Position numbers and translations under genes: made by a program. Positions 16,468 through 23,866 of a stretch of 44,307 nucleotides of DNA are shown in pieces. Where the stretch lies: positions 1 through 44,307 of IMG/VR virus record IMGVR_UViG_3300022891_000005, one strand, 5' to 3'. Numbering within the stretch: the first letter of the stretch is position 1; each line of letters opens with the position of its first letter. A model generated the notes under the pieces. It worked only from the letters and a program-made list of their open reading frames with translations, had not been told where the DNA came from and made no database searches. The stretch is from a virus.

Positions 16468-17294
16468 GCGAAGAGTCCTTTCATCGACTCGAATACCTTG
16501 CTGTGATCCCACGGGAATTCGGGGGATTCGTCCTTGACCTCGGGGACGCGGTGCGCGTTGACGAAAGCGCGAGCGCGATCACTGAGCGCATGATCCCACC
16601 CGGCGAGCCGCGCGGCTACCTCTTCGTCCTCGTCGGCCTCCTCGCCCTTCGTGAGCTGCACGAGTTCGTGGACGAGGCCGGCTTCCATGGCCTCCTGGCC
16701 GGTGTACCAGAAGCCGTCCTCGCCGTTCTCGGTCATCTTGGCGCGCCAGAATGCGGGATCCTCGCCGGCACTCTCCGCGTACATGTCGGCGATGTTGTCG
16801 GACACCTTGTCCAGCAGATCGGCTGCATCGCGGTGCGTGTTGCCGTTGCCGTAGGTGAACGTCATCGCATCGTGGATCATGACGAACCCGTTGCGCGCGG
16901 CGTGGATCCGGTCGCCGGCCAGCATGATGAACGAGGCCGCGGAAGCGGCAAGGCCGTCCACGTAGACACTGACGATGCCGGAGTGACGCGCGAGCAGGGT
17001 GTGGATCGCGATGCCCTGGAAGACGTCACCGCCGCCGGAGTTGATCCGTACATTGACCGGGCCGGGGCCGGCCTCCTTCAGCGCCGCCGCGACGTCGGAC
17101 GCGGTGATGCCGTCCATCCACATACTGGCTCCGATCGAGCCGTAGATCATAATCTCGGCCGGTACCTGCGCGCTGACGCGCTCGTGCACGGCCAGGCCGG
17201 GCACGTCGTCGATGCTGCGCTGGACGCTCGCGCGCATGGCGAAGTCGACGGCCGGCTGTAGGCCGGTGAGAATCTCGCGGCGCCGCTTGTTCAT
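16464..17294 (-). CDS. prohead protease, ClpP/S14-like
   Basis: Encodes 276 aa. The ClpP-like fold spans about 45-215. The oxyanion/turn motif is NSGGGDVFQG (85-94), the nucleophile S118 lies in DGLAASAAS, and the catalytic His is H141 in VMIHDA; the Asp lies further on. The acidic, then basic C-terminal 60 residues may be a self-cleaved or scaffold tail. It matures the capsid by removing the delta domain. It is coupled to the capsid gene by ATGA. Confidence 0.93.
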   Translation of the reverse strand: MNKRRREILTGLQPAVDFAMRASVQRSIDDVPGLAVHERVSAQVPAEIMIYGSIGASMWMDGITASDVAAALKEAGPGPVNVRINSGGGDVFQGIAIHTLLARHSGIVSVYVDGLAASAASFIMLAGDRIHAARNGFVMIHDAMTFTYGNGNTHRDAADLLDKVSDNIADMYAESAGEDPAFWRAKMTENGEDGFWYTGQEAMEAGLVHELVQLTKGEEADEDEEVAARLAGWDHALSDRARAFVNAHRVPEVKDESPEFPWDHSKVFESMKGLFA

Positions 17295-17306
17295 CAGAGA
17301 GGATCC

Positions 17307-17759
17307 TTACGGCGCGTCGTAGTAGTAAATCGAGTTCGCGGCGTTCGAGAAGTTCGTGGGGTAGTGCGGCACCCAGGGATCCCATGTGGTGGTGTTCGAC
17401 AGGTCCGTGTCGTACCAGGGCGAGTTGATCAGATCGAGCGACAGTACCGGCGCACCCTGACAATTGTCGTTCGGATAGATCGTCACGTAGCTCGCGTCGT
17501 TCGCGCTCATGTTGTTGATCAGGCTCGATGCGCGATTCTTGAAGTTCGCGTCGAAGTTCAGGCAGTCGCCCGGCTGGCTGAGGATGTTGGCCGGCTGATA
17601 CGCCCGATAGCCCATCCCCGCGGTGCCGAAGTTGGTCGGATCATAGAGGCAGATGAACGCAGCGCCGCAGTTGTTCGGCGGAATGGCCTGTGCGGGAGCG
17701 GCGATGCCGAACAGGGCGAGCAGGCTCACGGCCAGCAGCGCCAGGAAGCGTTTGATCAT
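17307..17759 (-). CDS. secreted peptidase-inhibitor I36-like protein
   Basis: Encodes 150 aa. A clear Sec signal peptide (basic MIKR, hydrophobic core, cut near AQA|IPP at 25) precedes a mature domain with CGAAFICLYDPTNFGT and four Cys (31, 37, 66, 100). This resembles the beta-gamma-crystallin-like I36 (SMPI) inhibitors common in actinomycetes. It is placed between the portal-side genes and the prohead protease and coupled by ATGA to the preceding gene. As a secreted protein it should act outside the cell, for example on host proteases, and not on the phage protease. An unrelated secreted crystallin-type protein is the alternative. Confidence 0.72.
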   Translation of the reverse strand: MIKRFLALLAVSLLALFGIAAPAQAIPPNNCGAAFICLYDPTNFGTAGMGYRAYQPANILSQPGDCLNFDANFKNRASSLINNMSANDASYVTIYPNDNCQGAPVLSLDLINSPWYDTDLSNTTTWDPWVPHYPTNFSNAANSIYYYDAP

Positions 17760-17932
17760 CGGGATACCTCGATCGTAGGCATGGGCTTGTGTTCGATGCG
17801 AAGATCACCGGGCACGCATGCTCGGTCCGCCAGGGTGTGGTGCGCAGGGTCGACGCCCTCGCGGGCGTATACGACGATGCCGTCCGCGCCGGGATAGACG
17901 GCGATCCGCGTGTAGCAGTGCTGACACCTCAT
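17756..17932 (-). CDS. small CxxC protein
   Basis: Encodes 58 aa from ATG 17932 in an ATGA overlap. It begins MRCQHCYTRIAVYPG and has His and Cys further on (DPAHHTLADRAC), making a plausible Zn-ribbon half. It is one of four tiny coupled genes between the portal and the secreted protein. Confidence 0.65.
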   Translation of the reverse strand: MRCQHCYTRIAVYPGADGIVVYAREGVDPAHHTLADRACVPGDLRIEHKPMPTIEVSR

Positions 17933-18141
17933 GACTGCCTCCGCCGGATCACCTTGCAGCGGCACTTGTTGCCGAATTGCCGGCCGATGCATTTGATGTA
18001 GCCGCTGCCGCCGGGGTAGTCCGCGTACGCTGATGAGCGGTTGCGGTACAGCTTGTTCTTGTTGTCGAGGCACTTCTCGCAGGTATTGCCGTCGATGTGC
18101 GCCTTGACCTTCCAGCGCATGGCCATCTCGATGACGTTCAT
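17929..18141 (-). CDS. MuF C-terminal-like small minor head protein
   Basis: Encodes 70 aa from ATG 18141. The pattern DGNTCEKCLDNKNKLY ... GGSGYIKCIG..FGNKCRCKV matches the C-terminal Cys/His-type signature of Mu F-like minor capsid proteins (CxxC, a Gly/Pro-rich gap, then CRC). The whole N-terminal helical part of a MuF protein is absent, so this is either a stand-alone small version or a remnant. It lies just downstream of the portal, where MuF genes belong. Confidence 0.6.
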   Translation of the reverse strand: MNVIEMAMRWKVKAHIDGNTCEKCLDNKNKLYRNRSSAYADYPGGSGYIKCIGRQFGNKCRCKVIRRRQS

Positions 18142-18272
18142 GAGATCACCCCGCGCTTCTTCAGACGTCGGATCAGGTCTTCCGCCTGCGGCAAGGGCAC
18201 CTTGCGGTCGAGCTCGACGCGGCATGCCAAGCACTCGACCACCACACCGGGCTCACGACTCCACCACCTCAC
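18138..18272 (-). CDS. very small CxxC protein
   Basis: Encodes 44 aa from GTG 18272 in a GTGA overlap (VRWWSREPGVVVECLACRVEL...). CLAC plus a helical basic C-terminus (EDLIRRLKKRG). It is coupled on both sides by 4-base overlaps, supporting a real gene. The function is unknown. Confidence 0.6.
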   Translation of the reverse strand: MRWWSREPGVVVECLACRVELDRKVPLPQAEDLIRRLKKRGVIS

Positions 18273-18439
18273 GAGATCACCCGACCCTGACGCAGGAGGT
18301 TGTGCACCGTGCGCCGGCCAGGCGCGAGCGGCACGAACTCCGCGTGCTCGCCGTCGCGCGGGTGCCGCCCGCCGCACAGCGGGCAGTTGATCATCACCGG
18401 CTGAATGATGTTCGGCTCGGTGGACTCGCGCTCAGGCAT
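18269..18439 (-). CDS. small Zn-ribbon-like protein after portal
   Basis: Encodes 56 aa from ATG 18439, overlapping the portal end by eight bases. It contains MINCPLCGGRHPRDGEHAEF, a CxxC with two nearby His, so metal binding is likely. The helical end is HNLLRQGRVIS. The role is unknown. Confidence 0.62.
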   Translation of the reverse strand: MPERESTEPNIIQPVMINCPLCGGRHPRDGEHAEFVPLAPGRRTVHNLLRQGRVIS

Positions 18440-19715
18440 CGTCGGCTCCTGGCTCACCGGGCACACCCCCTGCCGGCACCGTGACGATCTTCGGTTCGGG
18501 CTTCGGCGCCATCTTCAGCCGCGGGATGCCGACGAAGTCGGCAGCCTCGTCGGGATCAGCGCCCGCGTCCACCAGCGTCTTCCACGCGGTGGTCTTCGTG
18601 GTCATGGTCGCGTTGTCGGACTCCTGGTCCGGCGGCACCGGCGACTCGTAGTCGAACTCCACGGGGATCTTCGACGCCGCGAGGCCGGGGTAGAACTGTG
18701 GCAGGAGGTCGAAGTTGACCGCGGCCTTCAGCCGGTCGAGGCGGGGCACGGTCAGCGTTTCGGCCATGAGCGCCAGTGATGCGGTAGCGGTCGCGCGGTT
18801 GACATCGTCCACGTCACCGAGGCCGAACTTCGGGAAGCCGTACGCGTCGAGGATGGACTGCTTCGTCCAGCCGCGGGTCTCCACGAACTGCATGTCCTTC
18901 TGGGTGTAGGTGAGCGGCACGAACTTCGCGTTTTCAAGCACGGCCACGCGGCCGGCGTTCGCGATGCCCTTGTGCTGCTGCTCCCAGCGTTCGACCATTT
19001 CGTCGAACTCGGTATCGGTGAGCTTGGTCGGGACTTCCACGATGCCGCCCGGGGAGGCGGAGTTGCGGAAGAAGTTGGCTGCCCACTGGCCTTGCATCTG
19101 GTCCTGGTTGAGGTCGGTACTCAGCGAGGGGATGGGCGACTCGCCGCGGTAGATGTCCAGCGGCGCCGGGGTGCGGACCATGATCACATCTTCACGGCGC
19201 AGCGGTACCTTCTCGCCGTCAGGTGCGGTGTAGATATAGCCGGCGATGAACTCGGCGTTGCTCTCGACGGCGCTCATCCGGTCCGGGCGCACGGGCCACA
19301 TCTCGATCGGGGTGCCGCCGGTGAGCCGGCTACGCACGAGTACCCACCAGGCCTCGCCGGCGAGGTCGAGGTGCTGCTGGCCGATCTCGCGGAACTCCTG
19401 ACCGGGCATGAACGCGTTCGGCTGTGACCAGACCATGAGCGCGGCGTGGCGGGTGATCTCGGTGCGGTCTTCGGCGAGGCCGGACGGCGCCTTCTGCCAG
19501 AGCTTCCATTCCACGCGCGAGGTCATGGAGGCGAGCTTGCTGACGACCCCGTGCAGGGTGCCGATCTCGGAGTACATGCTGAGCTGCTCGGCGCGACCGC
19601 GTGCGCCACGGGAGGTGCCGATGCCGACGCTCATGAGTCCGGAGCGCCAGCGCGAGATGTAGGGGACGGGCGGAGCTTCGTTGGCGATGCCGCCAAGCAG
19701 GCTCCGCAGGCTCAT
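18432..19715 (-). CDS. portal protein
   Basis: Encodes 427 aa from ATG 19715 in an ATGA overlap. The order of features fits HK97-type portals: a basic N-terminus (SRWRSGLMSVG), a wing region with AGEAWWVLVRSR and EMWPVRPDRM, the stem/crown with LNQDQMQGQWAANFFRNSASPGGIV, ETRGWTKQSILDAYGFPKFGLGDV, and a Pro-rich acidic tail. It forms the dodecameric DNA channel that docks the terminase. It is somewhat short for the family but has no gaps visible. Confidence 0.92.
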   Translation of the reverse strand: MSLRSLLGGIANEAPPVPYISRWRSGLMSVGIGTSRGARGRAEQLSMYSEIGTLHGVVSKLASMTSRVEWKLWQKAPSGLAEDRTEITRHAALMVWSQPNAFMPGQEFREIGQQHLDLAGEAWWVLVRSRLTGGTPIEMWPVRPDRMSAVESNAEFIAGYIYTAPDGEKVPLRREDVIMVRTPAPLDIYRGESPIPSLSTDLNQDQMQGQWAANFFRNSASPGGIVEVPTKLTDTEFDEMVERWEQQHKGIANAGRVAVLENAKFVPLTYTQKDMQFVETRGWTKQSILDAYGFPKFGLGDVDDVNRATATASLALMAETLTVPRLDRLKAAVNFDLLPQFYPGLAASKIPVEFDYESPVPPDQESDNATMTTKTTAWKTLVDAGADPDEAADFVGIPRLKMAPKPEPKIVTVPAGGVPGEPGADDA

Positions 19716-19996
19716 CGACGTCTCGCTTCCAGGAAGAACAGGGCGAGTCCGGCCATGGCCCACCCCGCGATGGCGCTCAGCATAGTCGCAGCGATCACGA
19801 AAGCGGAGCATCCGGCTAGCACGAGCGTGTGACGCGTGGCAAAGGTTGTCAGGACAAGTAGAAGCCGGTGGATGGGCGCGAGGTTGACCCGCTTCACCCG
19901 GCGCCAGAACAGGCGCACGGCGCGCCGCTTCGTGCGCGGCACCTGCATGGACTGATCCCGCGCGGCGAGGAGATCGAAGAGGGTGGTTGTGGTCAT
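19712..19996 (-). CDS. membrane protein between terL and portal
   Basis: Encodes 94 aa. A basic N-terminal half (RTKRRAVRLFWRRVKRVN) is followed by hydrophobic helices at about 40-54 and 58-87. It is coupled to the portal by ATGA. Membrane proteins are unusual within a packaging module. It could be a host-interaction factor; no family is recognised. Confidence 0.62.
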   Translation of the reverse strand: MTTTTLFDLLAARDQSMQVPRTKRRAVRLFWRRVKRVNLAPIHRLLLVLTTFATRHTLVLAGCSAFVIAATMLSAIAGWAMAGLALFFLEARRR

Positions 19997-20175
19997 GCTT
20001 CCTCAAGCCCGGGAGTCCAGACCTCACTGCCTTCAGGGACATCCTTTGCGTGACGCTCATTGGGCAGCACGGTGCCCGCGGCATGGTTGTAATCGCACCT
20101 CGGACAGACGAGGATCCCGCCGGGGAACAGGCCACGGCGCCTGCCACAGCAGCACGACACGGTGAACATCTTCAC
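19993..20175 (-). CDS. small Cys-rich protein
   Basis: Encodes 60 aa with VSCCCGRR and VCPRCDYNH, two Cys clusters making a likely Zn ribbon, and an acidic C-terminal half. It is coupled to both neighbours by ATGA overlaps. The function is unknown. Confidence 0.62.
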   Translation of the reverse strand: MKMFTVSCCCGRRRGLFPGGILVCPRCDYNHAAGTVLPNERHAKDVPEGSEVWTPGLEEA

Positions 20176-20366
20176 GCCGGCCGCACCGCGATTACCTGAT
20201 CCACACCGTCGATGATCAAGAGCTTGATCGAATCATCAAGCTGAGACCGGATCTCCTGCTTGAGATTCTCGATCTCGAAGTCGCTGAGCCGGCGCGAGGT
20301 GCGCAAAATCAGCGTGTCTCCTGGCTTGACGATGCCGGCCTCCGGGAATTCCATGAAGCACAGCAT
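20172..20366 (-). CDS. small alpha/beta protein
   Basis: Encodes 64 aa. The pattern KPGDTLILRTSRRLSDFEIENL...IKLLIIDGVDQVIAV is a strand-helix-strand fold of a type seen in small phage proteins near terminase genes. A second in-frame ATG (20354) gives MEFPEAG. Neither start has a strong SD. The function is unassigned. Confidence 0.65.
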   Translation of the reverse strand: MLCFMEFPEAGIVKPGDTLILRTSRRLSDFEIENLKQEIRSQLDDSIKLLIIDGVDQVIAVRPA

Positions 20367-20383
20367 AAGGGCAGGAGGCAGTC

Positions 20384-20557
20384 ATGGTCAGTGATCGAGG
20401 TGGGCGCGCGGGATACGTCGTGCGTTCGAGGCAGAACGTCTACCGAGCGCTCCGGCGCCAGGGCAAGAGCAAGAGCATGTCCGCCAGGATCGCGAACGCC
20501 GGCCGCACGAAGATGGGCCGGACACGGATGGCGCGCAAGGCAGCGCGCTCGCGCTGA
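20384..20557 (+). CDS. small highly basic protein, opposite strand
   Basis: Encodes 57 aa with GGAGG ahead of the ATG. It is very basic (YRALRRQGKSKSMSARIANAGR, then repeated MGRTRMARKAARSR), suggesting nucleic-acid binding. It lies on the plus strand inside the leftward packaging operon and ends ahead of a long hairpin. No TATAGT promoter is seen upstream. Confidence 0.72.
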   Translation: MVSDRGGRAGYVVRSRQNVYRALRRQGKSKSMSARIANAGRTKMGRTRMARKAARSR

Positions 20558-20564
20558 ACATGGA

Positions 20565-20636
20565 GCAACCGCTAGGCCACGAGTCGCGCTCTCCTCGTCC
20601 GCGGTGAGGTAGCTACGTGCTCGGCCTAGCGGCTGC
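20565..20636. terminator. long-stem hairpin between convergent genes
   Basis: Arms CCGCTAGGCC (20569-20578) and GGCCTAGCGG (20623-20632) extend with one mismatch to about 15 bp and enclose a 44-base insert. It separates the 20384 gene (+) from terL (-). It could be a bidirectional terminator or a structured RNA or packaging signal next to the terminase. Confidence 0.6.
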
Positions 20637-20651
20637 TGCGTTCAGGATAGG

Positions 20652-22019
20652 TCAACTCTTCATGAACCGCACGCGCGGGCGCGGCTGGACGTCGATCTCC
20701 ATCAGCGCATAGCGCATCTGGTCCATGCCGTCGTCCTCGTCCTTCATGGGCTCGTCCTTGCCCTTGTCGTTCCAGACGTAGCCGGGAATCTCCGCGACCG
20801 TGGAGGTCGGCTTCTTGGCCTCCTCCGCTTCGAGGTCGCGCACGATCCCGGCGTCGCGGAAGAACTTCAGGCGCGCACGGCCGCGGGCGTCGGGGCGGAA
20901 GCGTGAGGCTGTGACCTGAAGGCCATCCTTCACGCTCTTGTTCGCCGGCCGGGTGGGCTGGCCGATGTGGCGTTCAAGTGTGGCCCGGTCCTCAGCGTCG
21001 TGATCGCAGATGATGATGGATGGTCTCTTGGCCTGCCATCCGGTGACAGGCTCACCCTCATACGGCAGGATGCGCCCGGTCTCCGGATCGACCGGCCCCC
21101 AGCCGCAATGCGCACGGATCATGCGCGCGTGGTCTTCCACGAGGACTTTCGTCTTGTGGATCTCGTTGACCAGGATCGCCTCACCGTCGGGAGCGACCGC
21201 CCAATCGCCCCAGACGAACGGGTGCACGAATCCGAAGTCCACACTCCAGATGCGGCGCCAGTCCTCGGGGATCTCGAACCGGTCGACCACGTGCAGCGCC
21301 GGGTTGAAGTCTTCGTAGATGACGCCTTCGGCTGCTGCCCAGATGCCCTTGCGCAGGCGCAGGTAGCGCACGCCGGTGAGCGAGTCGAGCTTCTCCATGT
21401 AGTTGCGGCCGGCCTCGGTCATGGAGCCGTCCTCGTTGAAGTAGCGCGGGTTGTCCTCGTGACGCGAGTGCAGCATCAACGTCTTACCGGCCTCGCAGCG
21501 CAGCTTCAGCCAGTGCGTGGGCTCCTGTGGATTGCAGTCCATGATGATCTGCGAGAAGGAGATGGCGCCGTTGCGCAGGCGGGACACGCACGCTTCGAGA
21601 TCCTCGACCTCGATCTCGGTGGCTTCCTGGATGTAGATCACGTCGTACTCGGTGGACATGACCTTCATCGGGTTGTCCATGCCGCCGATGGCGATGCGTG
21701 AGCCGTTGGAGTAGCGGTAGCTCGGAGGTTCGCGCCGGTTGCCGCCGAAGAAGCTGACGGTGCCATCGAGCAGGGCTTGCACGGCTACGTGCTTTTCGTA
21801 CGTCTCGATGCCCGAGGTGGTGAGCGAGACGGCGGTCTTGCGCAGCATGAGCGCGCGCACGTTGGGCGTGAGCAGGCAGATGTAGTGCAGCTTCTCCAGC
21901 GCGGCGCGGCTCTTGCCGGTGCCGGCCGGGCCGGCGAGCAGCACTTCACCCCCGCGGTACCGCATTGCTTCTGCCGCGGCGCCCCGGGGGCGGAAGTGAT
22001 GGACGAGGGCGGTGGTCAC
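20652..22019 (-). CDS. terL: terminase large subunit
   Basis: Encodes 455 aa from GTG 22019 in a GTGA overlap. The ATPase domain has Walker A GPAGTGKS (30-37) and Walker B YDVIYIQEATE with E132. The RNase H-like nuclease has D261 in SVDFGF, Asp residues in IIICDHDAED (339-344), and D430/D433 in DDGMDQMRYAL. It pumps DNA into the prohead and cuts the concatemer. With no cos-type signal evident, and a genome that closes on itself, headful packaging is possible. Confidence 0.95.
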   Translation of the reverse strand: MTTALVHHFRPRGAAAEAMRYRGGEVLLAGPAGTGKSRAALEKLHYICLLTPNVRALMLRKTAVSLTTSGIETYEKHVAVQALLDGTVSFFGGNRREPPSYRYSNGSRIAIGGMDNPMKVMSTEYDVIYIQEATEIEVEDLEACVSRLRNGAISFSQIIMDCNPQEPTHWLKLRCEAGKTLMLHSRHEDNPRYFNEDGSMTEAGRNYMEKLDSLTGVRYLRLRKGIWAAAEGVIYEDFNPALHVVDRFEIPEDWRRIWSVDFGFVHPFVWGDWAVAPDGEAILVNEIHKTKVLVEDHARMIRAHCGWGPVDPETGRILPYEGEPVTGWQAKRPSIIICDHDAEDRATLERHIGQPTRPANKSVKDGLQVTASRFRPDARGRARLKFFRDAGIVRDLEAEEAKKPTSTVAEIPGYVWNDKGKDEPMKDEDDGMDQMRYALMEIDVQPRPRVRFMKS

Positions 22020-22177
22020 GCCTTGACGGTAATCGGCGTCGCGCTCTTGCAGTATGCGATGTACTCCGTGCTGGTCATGCGGCGCCGAACCTTGCGCATG
22101 AGGATCATGCGGTCAACCCAATGCGCGACAGGGAAGGCCACGTTCTGGACACTGGGGAGAGCCATTCGATCAATCAT
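22016..22177 (-). CDS. small protein, first gene of late operon
   Basis: Encodes 53 aa (MIDRMALPSVQNVAFPVAHW...), with a basic centre and one Cys. It begins exactly six bases after a TATAGT -10 and so is predicted to be leaderless. It overlaps terL by GTGA and would couple terL translation to this promoter. The function is unknown. Confidence 0.75.
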   Translation of the reverse strand: MIDRMALPSVQNVAFPVAHWVDRMILMRKVRRRMTSTEYIAYCKSATPITVKA

Positions 22178-22183
22178 GTCTCT

Positions 22184-22211
22184 ACTATAGCAGACCTACG
22201 GCCTACTGCAA
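22184..22211 (-). promoter_or_regulatory. TATAGT promoter, leaderless; candidate late promoter
   Basis: TTGCAG, 16-bp spacer, TATAGT, AGAGAC, ATG. The -35 lies inside the last codons of terS. It is the only member of the promoter family facing the leftward structural block, so it probably drives terL and the virion genes. Confidence 0.75.
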
Positions 22212-22709
22212 GTCCTCGGCCGAGAAGCCCTCAATGCGGTACGTCGTAGTGGTGTTCATGTCGCCGGACACCTGCAAGCGCGTCGGAAGCTGACCCATCT
22301 CCTCCGCGGCCTGCTTGAGCACCTGAGCAGCCGCGCGCACGTCCACCTCGTGCACGATGACCTCGGTCGTCTCGCCGGTATCGTCCTCGACCGTCTCGCG
22401 AATGATCCTGCCGTTCGGCGCCACCTTCGGCGTGGGCGTACGCGCCACCTCGAACAGTTCTTCCAAGGCGCGCAGGCGCTCCGCCTTCTGCGCGATCAGG
22501 ATGCCGGCGAACTCGTTGTCCGCATCGGCGCGCAGCGCGTTGATGGCCTCGGCCTCGCGCTGCTTGAACTGCGTGATCGCACCCTCGGTCACGCCGTACC
22601 GCACGGCCAGGGAGGCCTGCGTGACGTCTTCGAGCGCGAGCGCGCGGATCAGGCCGTTGCGCTTCAGTCCGCCGAGCTTGCCGCGGTCCCGCTTCGTGGC
22701 CCCGCTCAT
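22203..22709 (-). CDS. terS: terminase small subunit
   Basis: Encodes 168 aa. The N-terminal helix-turn-helix (LEDVTQASLAVRYGVTEGAITQFKQRE, about 27-53) should bind DNA. The middle is helical (ILIAQKAERLRALEELFEVA) for oligomerisation. The acidic C-terminus is ...IEGFSAEDLQ. It is separated from terL only by the leaderless 53-aa gene. It recognises the packaging initiation site. Confidence 0.8.
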   Translation of the reverse strand: MSGATKRDRGKLGGLKRNGLIRALALEDVTQASLAVRYGVTEGAITQFKQREAEAINALRADADNEFAGILIAQKAERLRALEELFEVARTPTPKVAPNGRIIRETVEDDTGETTEVIVHEVDVRAAAQVLKQAAEEMGQLPTRLQVSGDMNTTTTYRIEGFSAEDLQ

Positions 22710-23095
22710 CGCTCCGCCTCAAAGACGCACGAAGCTGACCACCTGGCACGGCACCGGACGCAAAACGGGTCCTCAGTCTCGCCAATACGCCAGATGTGAT
22801 CACACTCCGGTTCCTGCACCGGAAGTGCAGATTTAGGAAGCTCTTTATCCACAGCCTGTGGATAACTTTCCCGAACACGCGGCTGACCAGGGCCGTAGTT
22901 GCCCGAAGGCCTGTGGATAACCTGTGGATAACTCGTCACATGCCCGCGGCACGACTCCTCGGGCCAGCGACACGGCGTCGGATGCTCCGCCGCATCCGGG
23001 CCGAACTGCCACGTCGGGCGCGAAAGACCACGCAAGGTCGTGGCCATATGCGTCGGGGCAGGGCCGAAGTTGAGAACGACCTCCCGACTAGCCAC
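22706..23095 (-). CDS. Cys-containing protein whose gene holds DnaA boxes
   Basis: Encodes 129 aa from GTG 23095, overlapping the upstream gene by eight bases and terS by ATGA. The C-terminal CDHIWRIG...DPFCVRCRARW offers C/H/C/C ligands for a Zn ribbon. Residues about 55-86 (SYPQVIHRPSG, ESYPQAVDK) are the translation of the DnaA-box array on this strand, so this stretch may be shaped by DNA function. A shorter product starting downstream is possible. Confidence 0.65.
   Translation of the reverse strand: MASREVVLNFGPAPTHMATTLRGLSRPTWQFGPDAAEHPTPCRWPEESCRGHVTSYPQVIHRPSGNYGPGQPRVRESYPQAVDKELPKSALPVQEPECDHIWRIGETEDPFCVRCRARWSASCVFEAER
22845..22931. other. DnaA-box cluster, candidate replication origin
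   Basis: Four perfect TTATCCACA 9-mers lie in 87 bases: 22845-22853 (+), 22857-22865 (-), 22912-22920 (-) and 22923-22931 (-). The first two form an inverted pair and the last two a direct pair 11 bases apart. This is the high-affinity DnaA box. Chance occurrence of four is very unlikely in this base composition. Confidence 0.75.
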
Positions 23096-23258
23096 CGAAA
23101 CCTCCCGAGATCGCGACCGGGATGAGGATCACGAGCACGACGATAGCCGCGAGCTTGATCAGGGCCCACCAGCGTGCGCGACGGCCGTACTTCTCAGCAC
23201 GAGCGCGCCCGTACTCATCGGCGCCGGAGTGCCAGGCGCGCTCGAAGAAGTCAGGCAT
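23088..23258 (-). CDS. small single-helix membrane protein
   Basis: Encodes 56 aa (MPDFFERAWHSGADEYGRAR...). A charged N-terminal half is followed by one membrane helix (LIKLAAIVVLVILIPVAI) and a Gly-rich end. The ATG follows the preceding stop without a gap. The function is unknown. Confidence 0.68.
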   Translation of the reverse strand: MPDFFERAWHSGADEYGRARAEKYGRRARWWALIKLAAIVVLVILIPVAISGGFGG

Positions 23259-23477
23259 CTACCGCCCCTCCCCTTGCGCGATGAGCCGCGGAATGAAGAT
23301 GACCCCATGGCCGAGCACGAGAGCGGCCAGAAACGACAGCACGCCGGCGGCAAGCTGCCCGGTCAGGGTGAACCAGTACCCCCAGATCAGGAACCAGAAG
23401 GCGATCACGGATGTGGCCCCTGCGGCGACCGCCACCGTGGCGCGAGCGGTCCGAGGTAACTGCGTTGGCTGGGTCAT
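23259..23477 (-). CDS. two-helix membrane protein
   Basis: Encodes 72 aa with hydrophobic helices at about 13-35 and 42-62 (VIAFWFLIWGYWF; GVLSFLAALVLGHGVIFI). It is coupled to the upstream gene by a 4-base overlap. It forms a small membrane pair with the 23088 gene, upstream of terS. The role is unknown. Confidence 0.68.
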   Translation of the reverse strand: MTQPTQLPRTARATVAVAAGATSVIAFWFLIWGYWFTLTGQLAAGVLSFLAALVLGHGVIFIPRLIAQGEGR

Positions 23478-23866
23478 CGAATGGCCTCCTTGAACGCTCC
23501 CAGCGTGGCATGGCGCCGGAAGAAGTGCTCATCACTCCACGTCCAGAACGATGTCCAGTCATCATCGGTGCGCACGGCTACCGCGGACTGCTTGCCGCGC
23601 TGTAACCGCATGGCCCACAGCGTCTTGGTCTTAGCGCTCGGGGTGCCACGGATCGAGTGCGGGGTGTGCCCGATGGACTGCCACGGACCGGCGACCTTCC
23701 AGCCGAGAAGGTCCGCCTCCACGGCCAGGGTCGCGACCGGATCGGGTGGTGAGGCGATCGGCTCATCGCGGGAGGTGAGTGCGGGCGCCGGGAACGGACT
23801 GCGCGCCGCGGGCGCGGGCGCTTCGCCGACCGGCGGGAACGGGTAATGCCTGATTTCGAGCATCAC
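23474..23866 (-). CDS. unknown protein with Pro-rich N-terminus
   Basis: Encodes 130 aa. It starts with GTG 23866 (GTGA overlap) or ATG 23863. A Pro/Ala-rich low-complexity stretch (10-45) precedes a C-terminal domain with several Trp (LLGWKVAGPWQSIG, DDDWTSFWTWSDEHFF). No family is recognised. It follows the nuclease gene in one operon. Confidence 0.65.
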   Translation of the reverse strand: MMLEIRHYPFPPVGEAPAPAARSPFPAPALTSRDEPIASPPDPVATLAVEADLLGWKVAGPWQSIGHTPHSIRGTPSAKTKTLWAMRLQRGKQSAVAVRTDDDWTSFWTWSDEHFFRRHATLGAFKEAIR

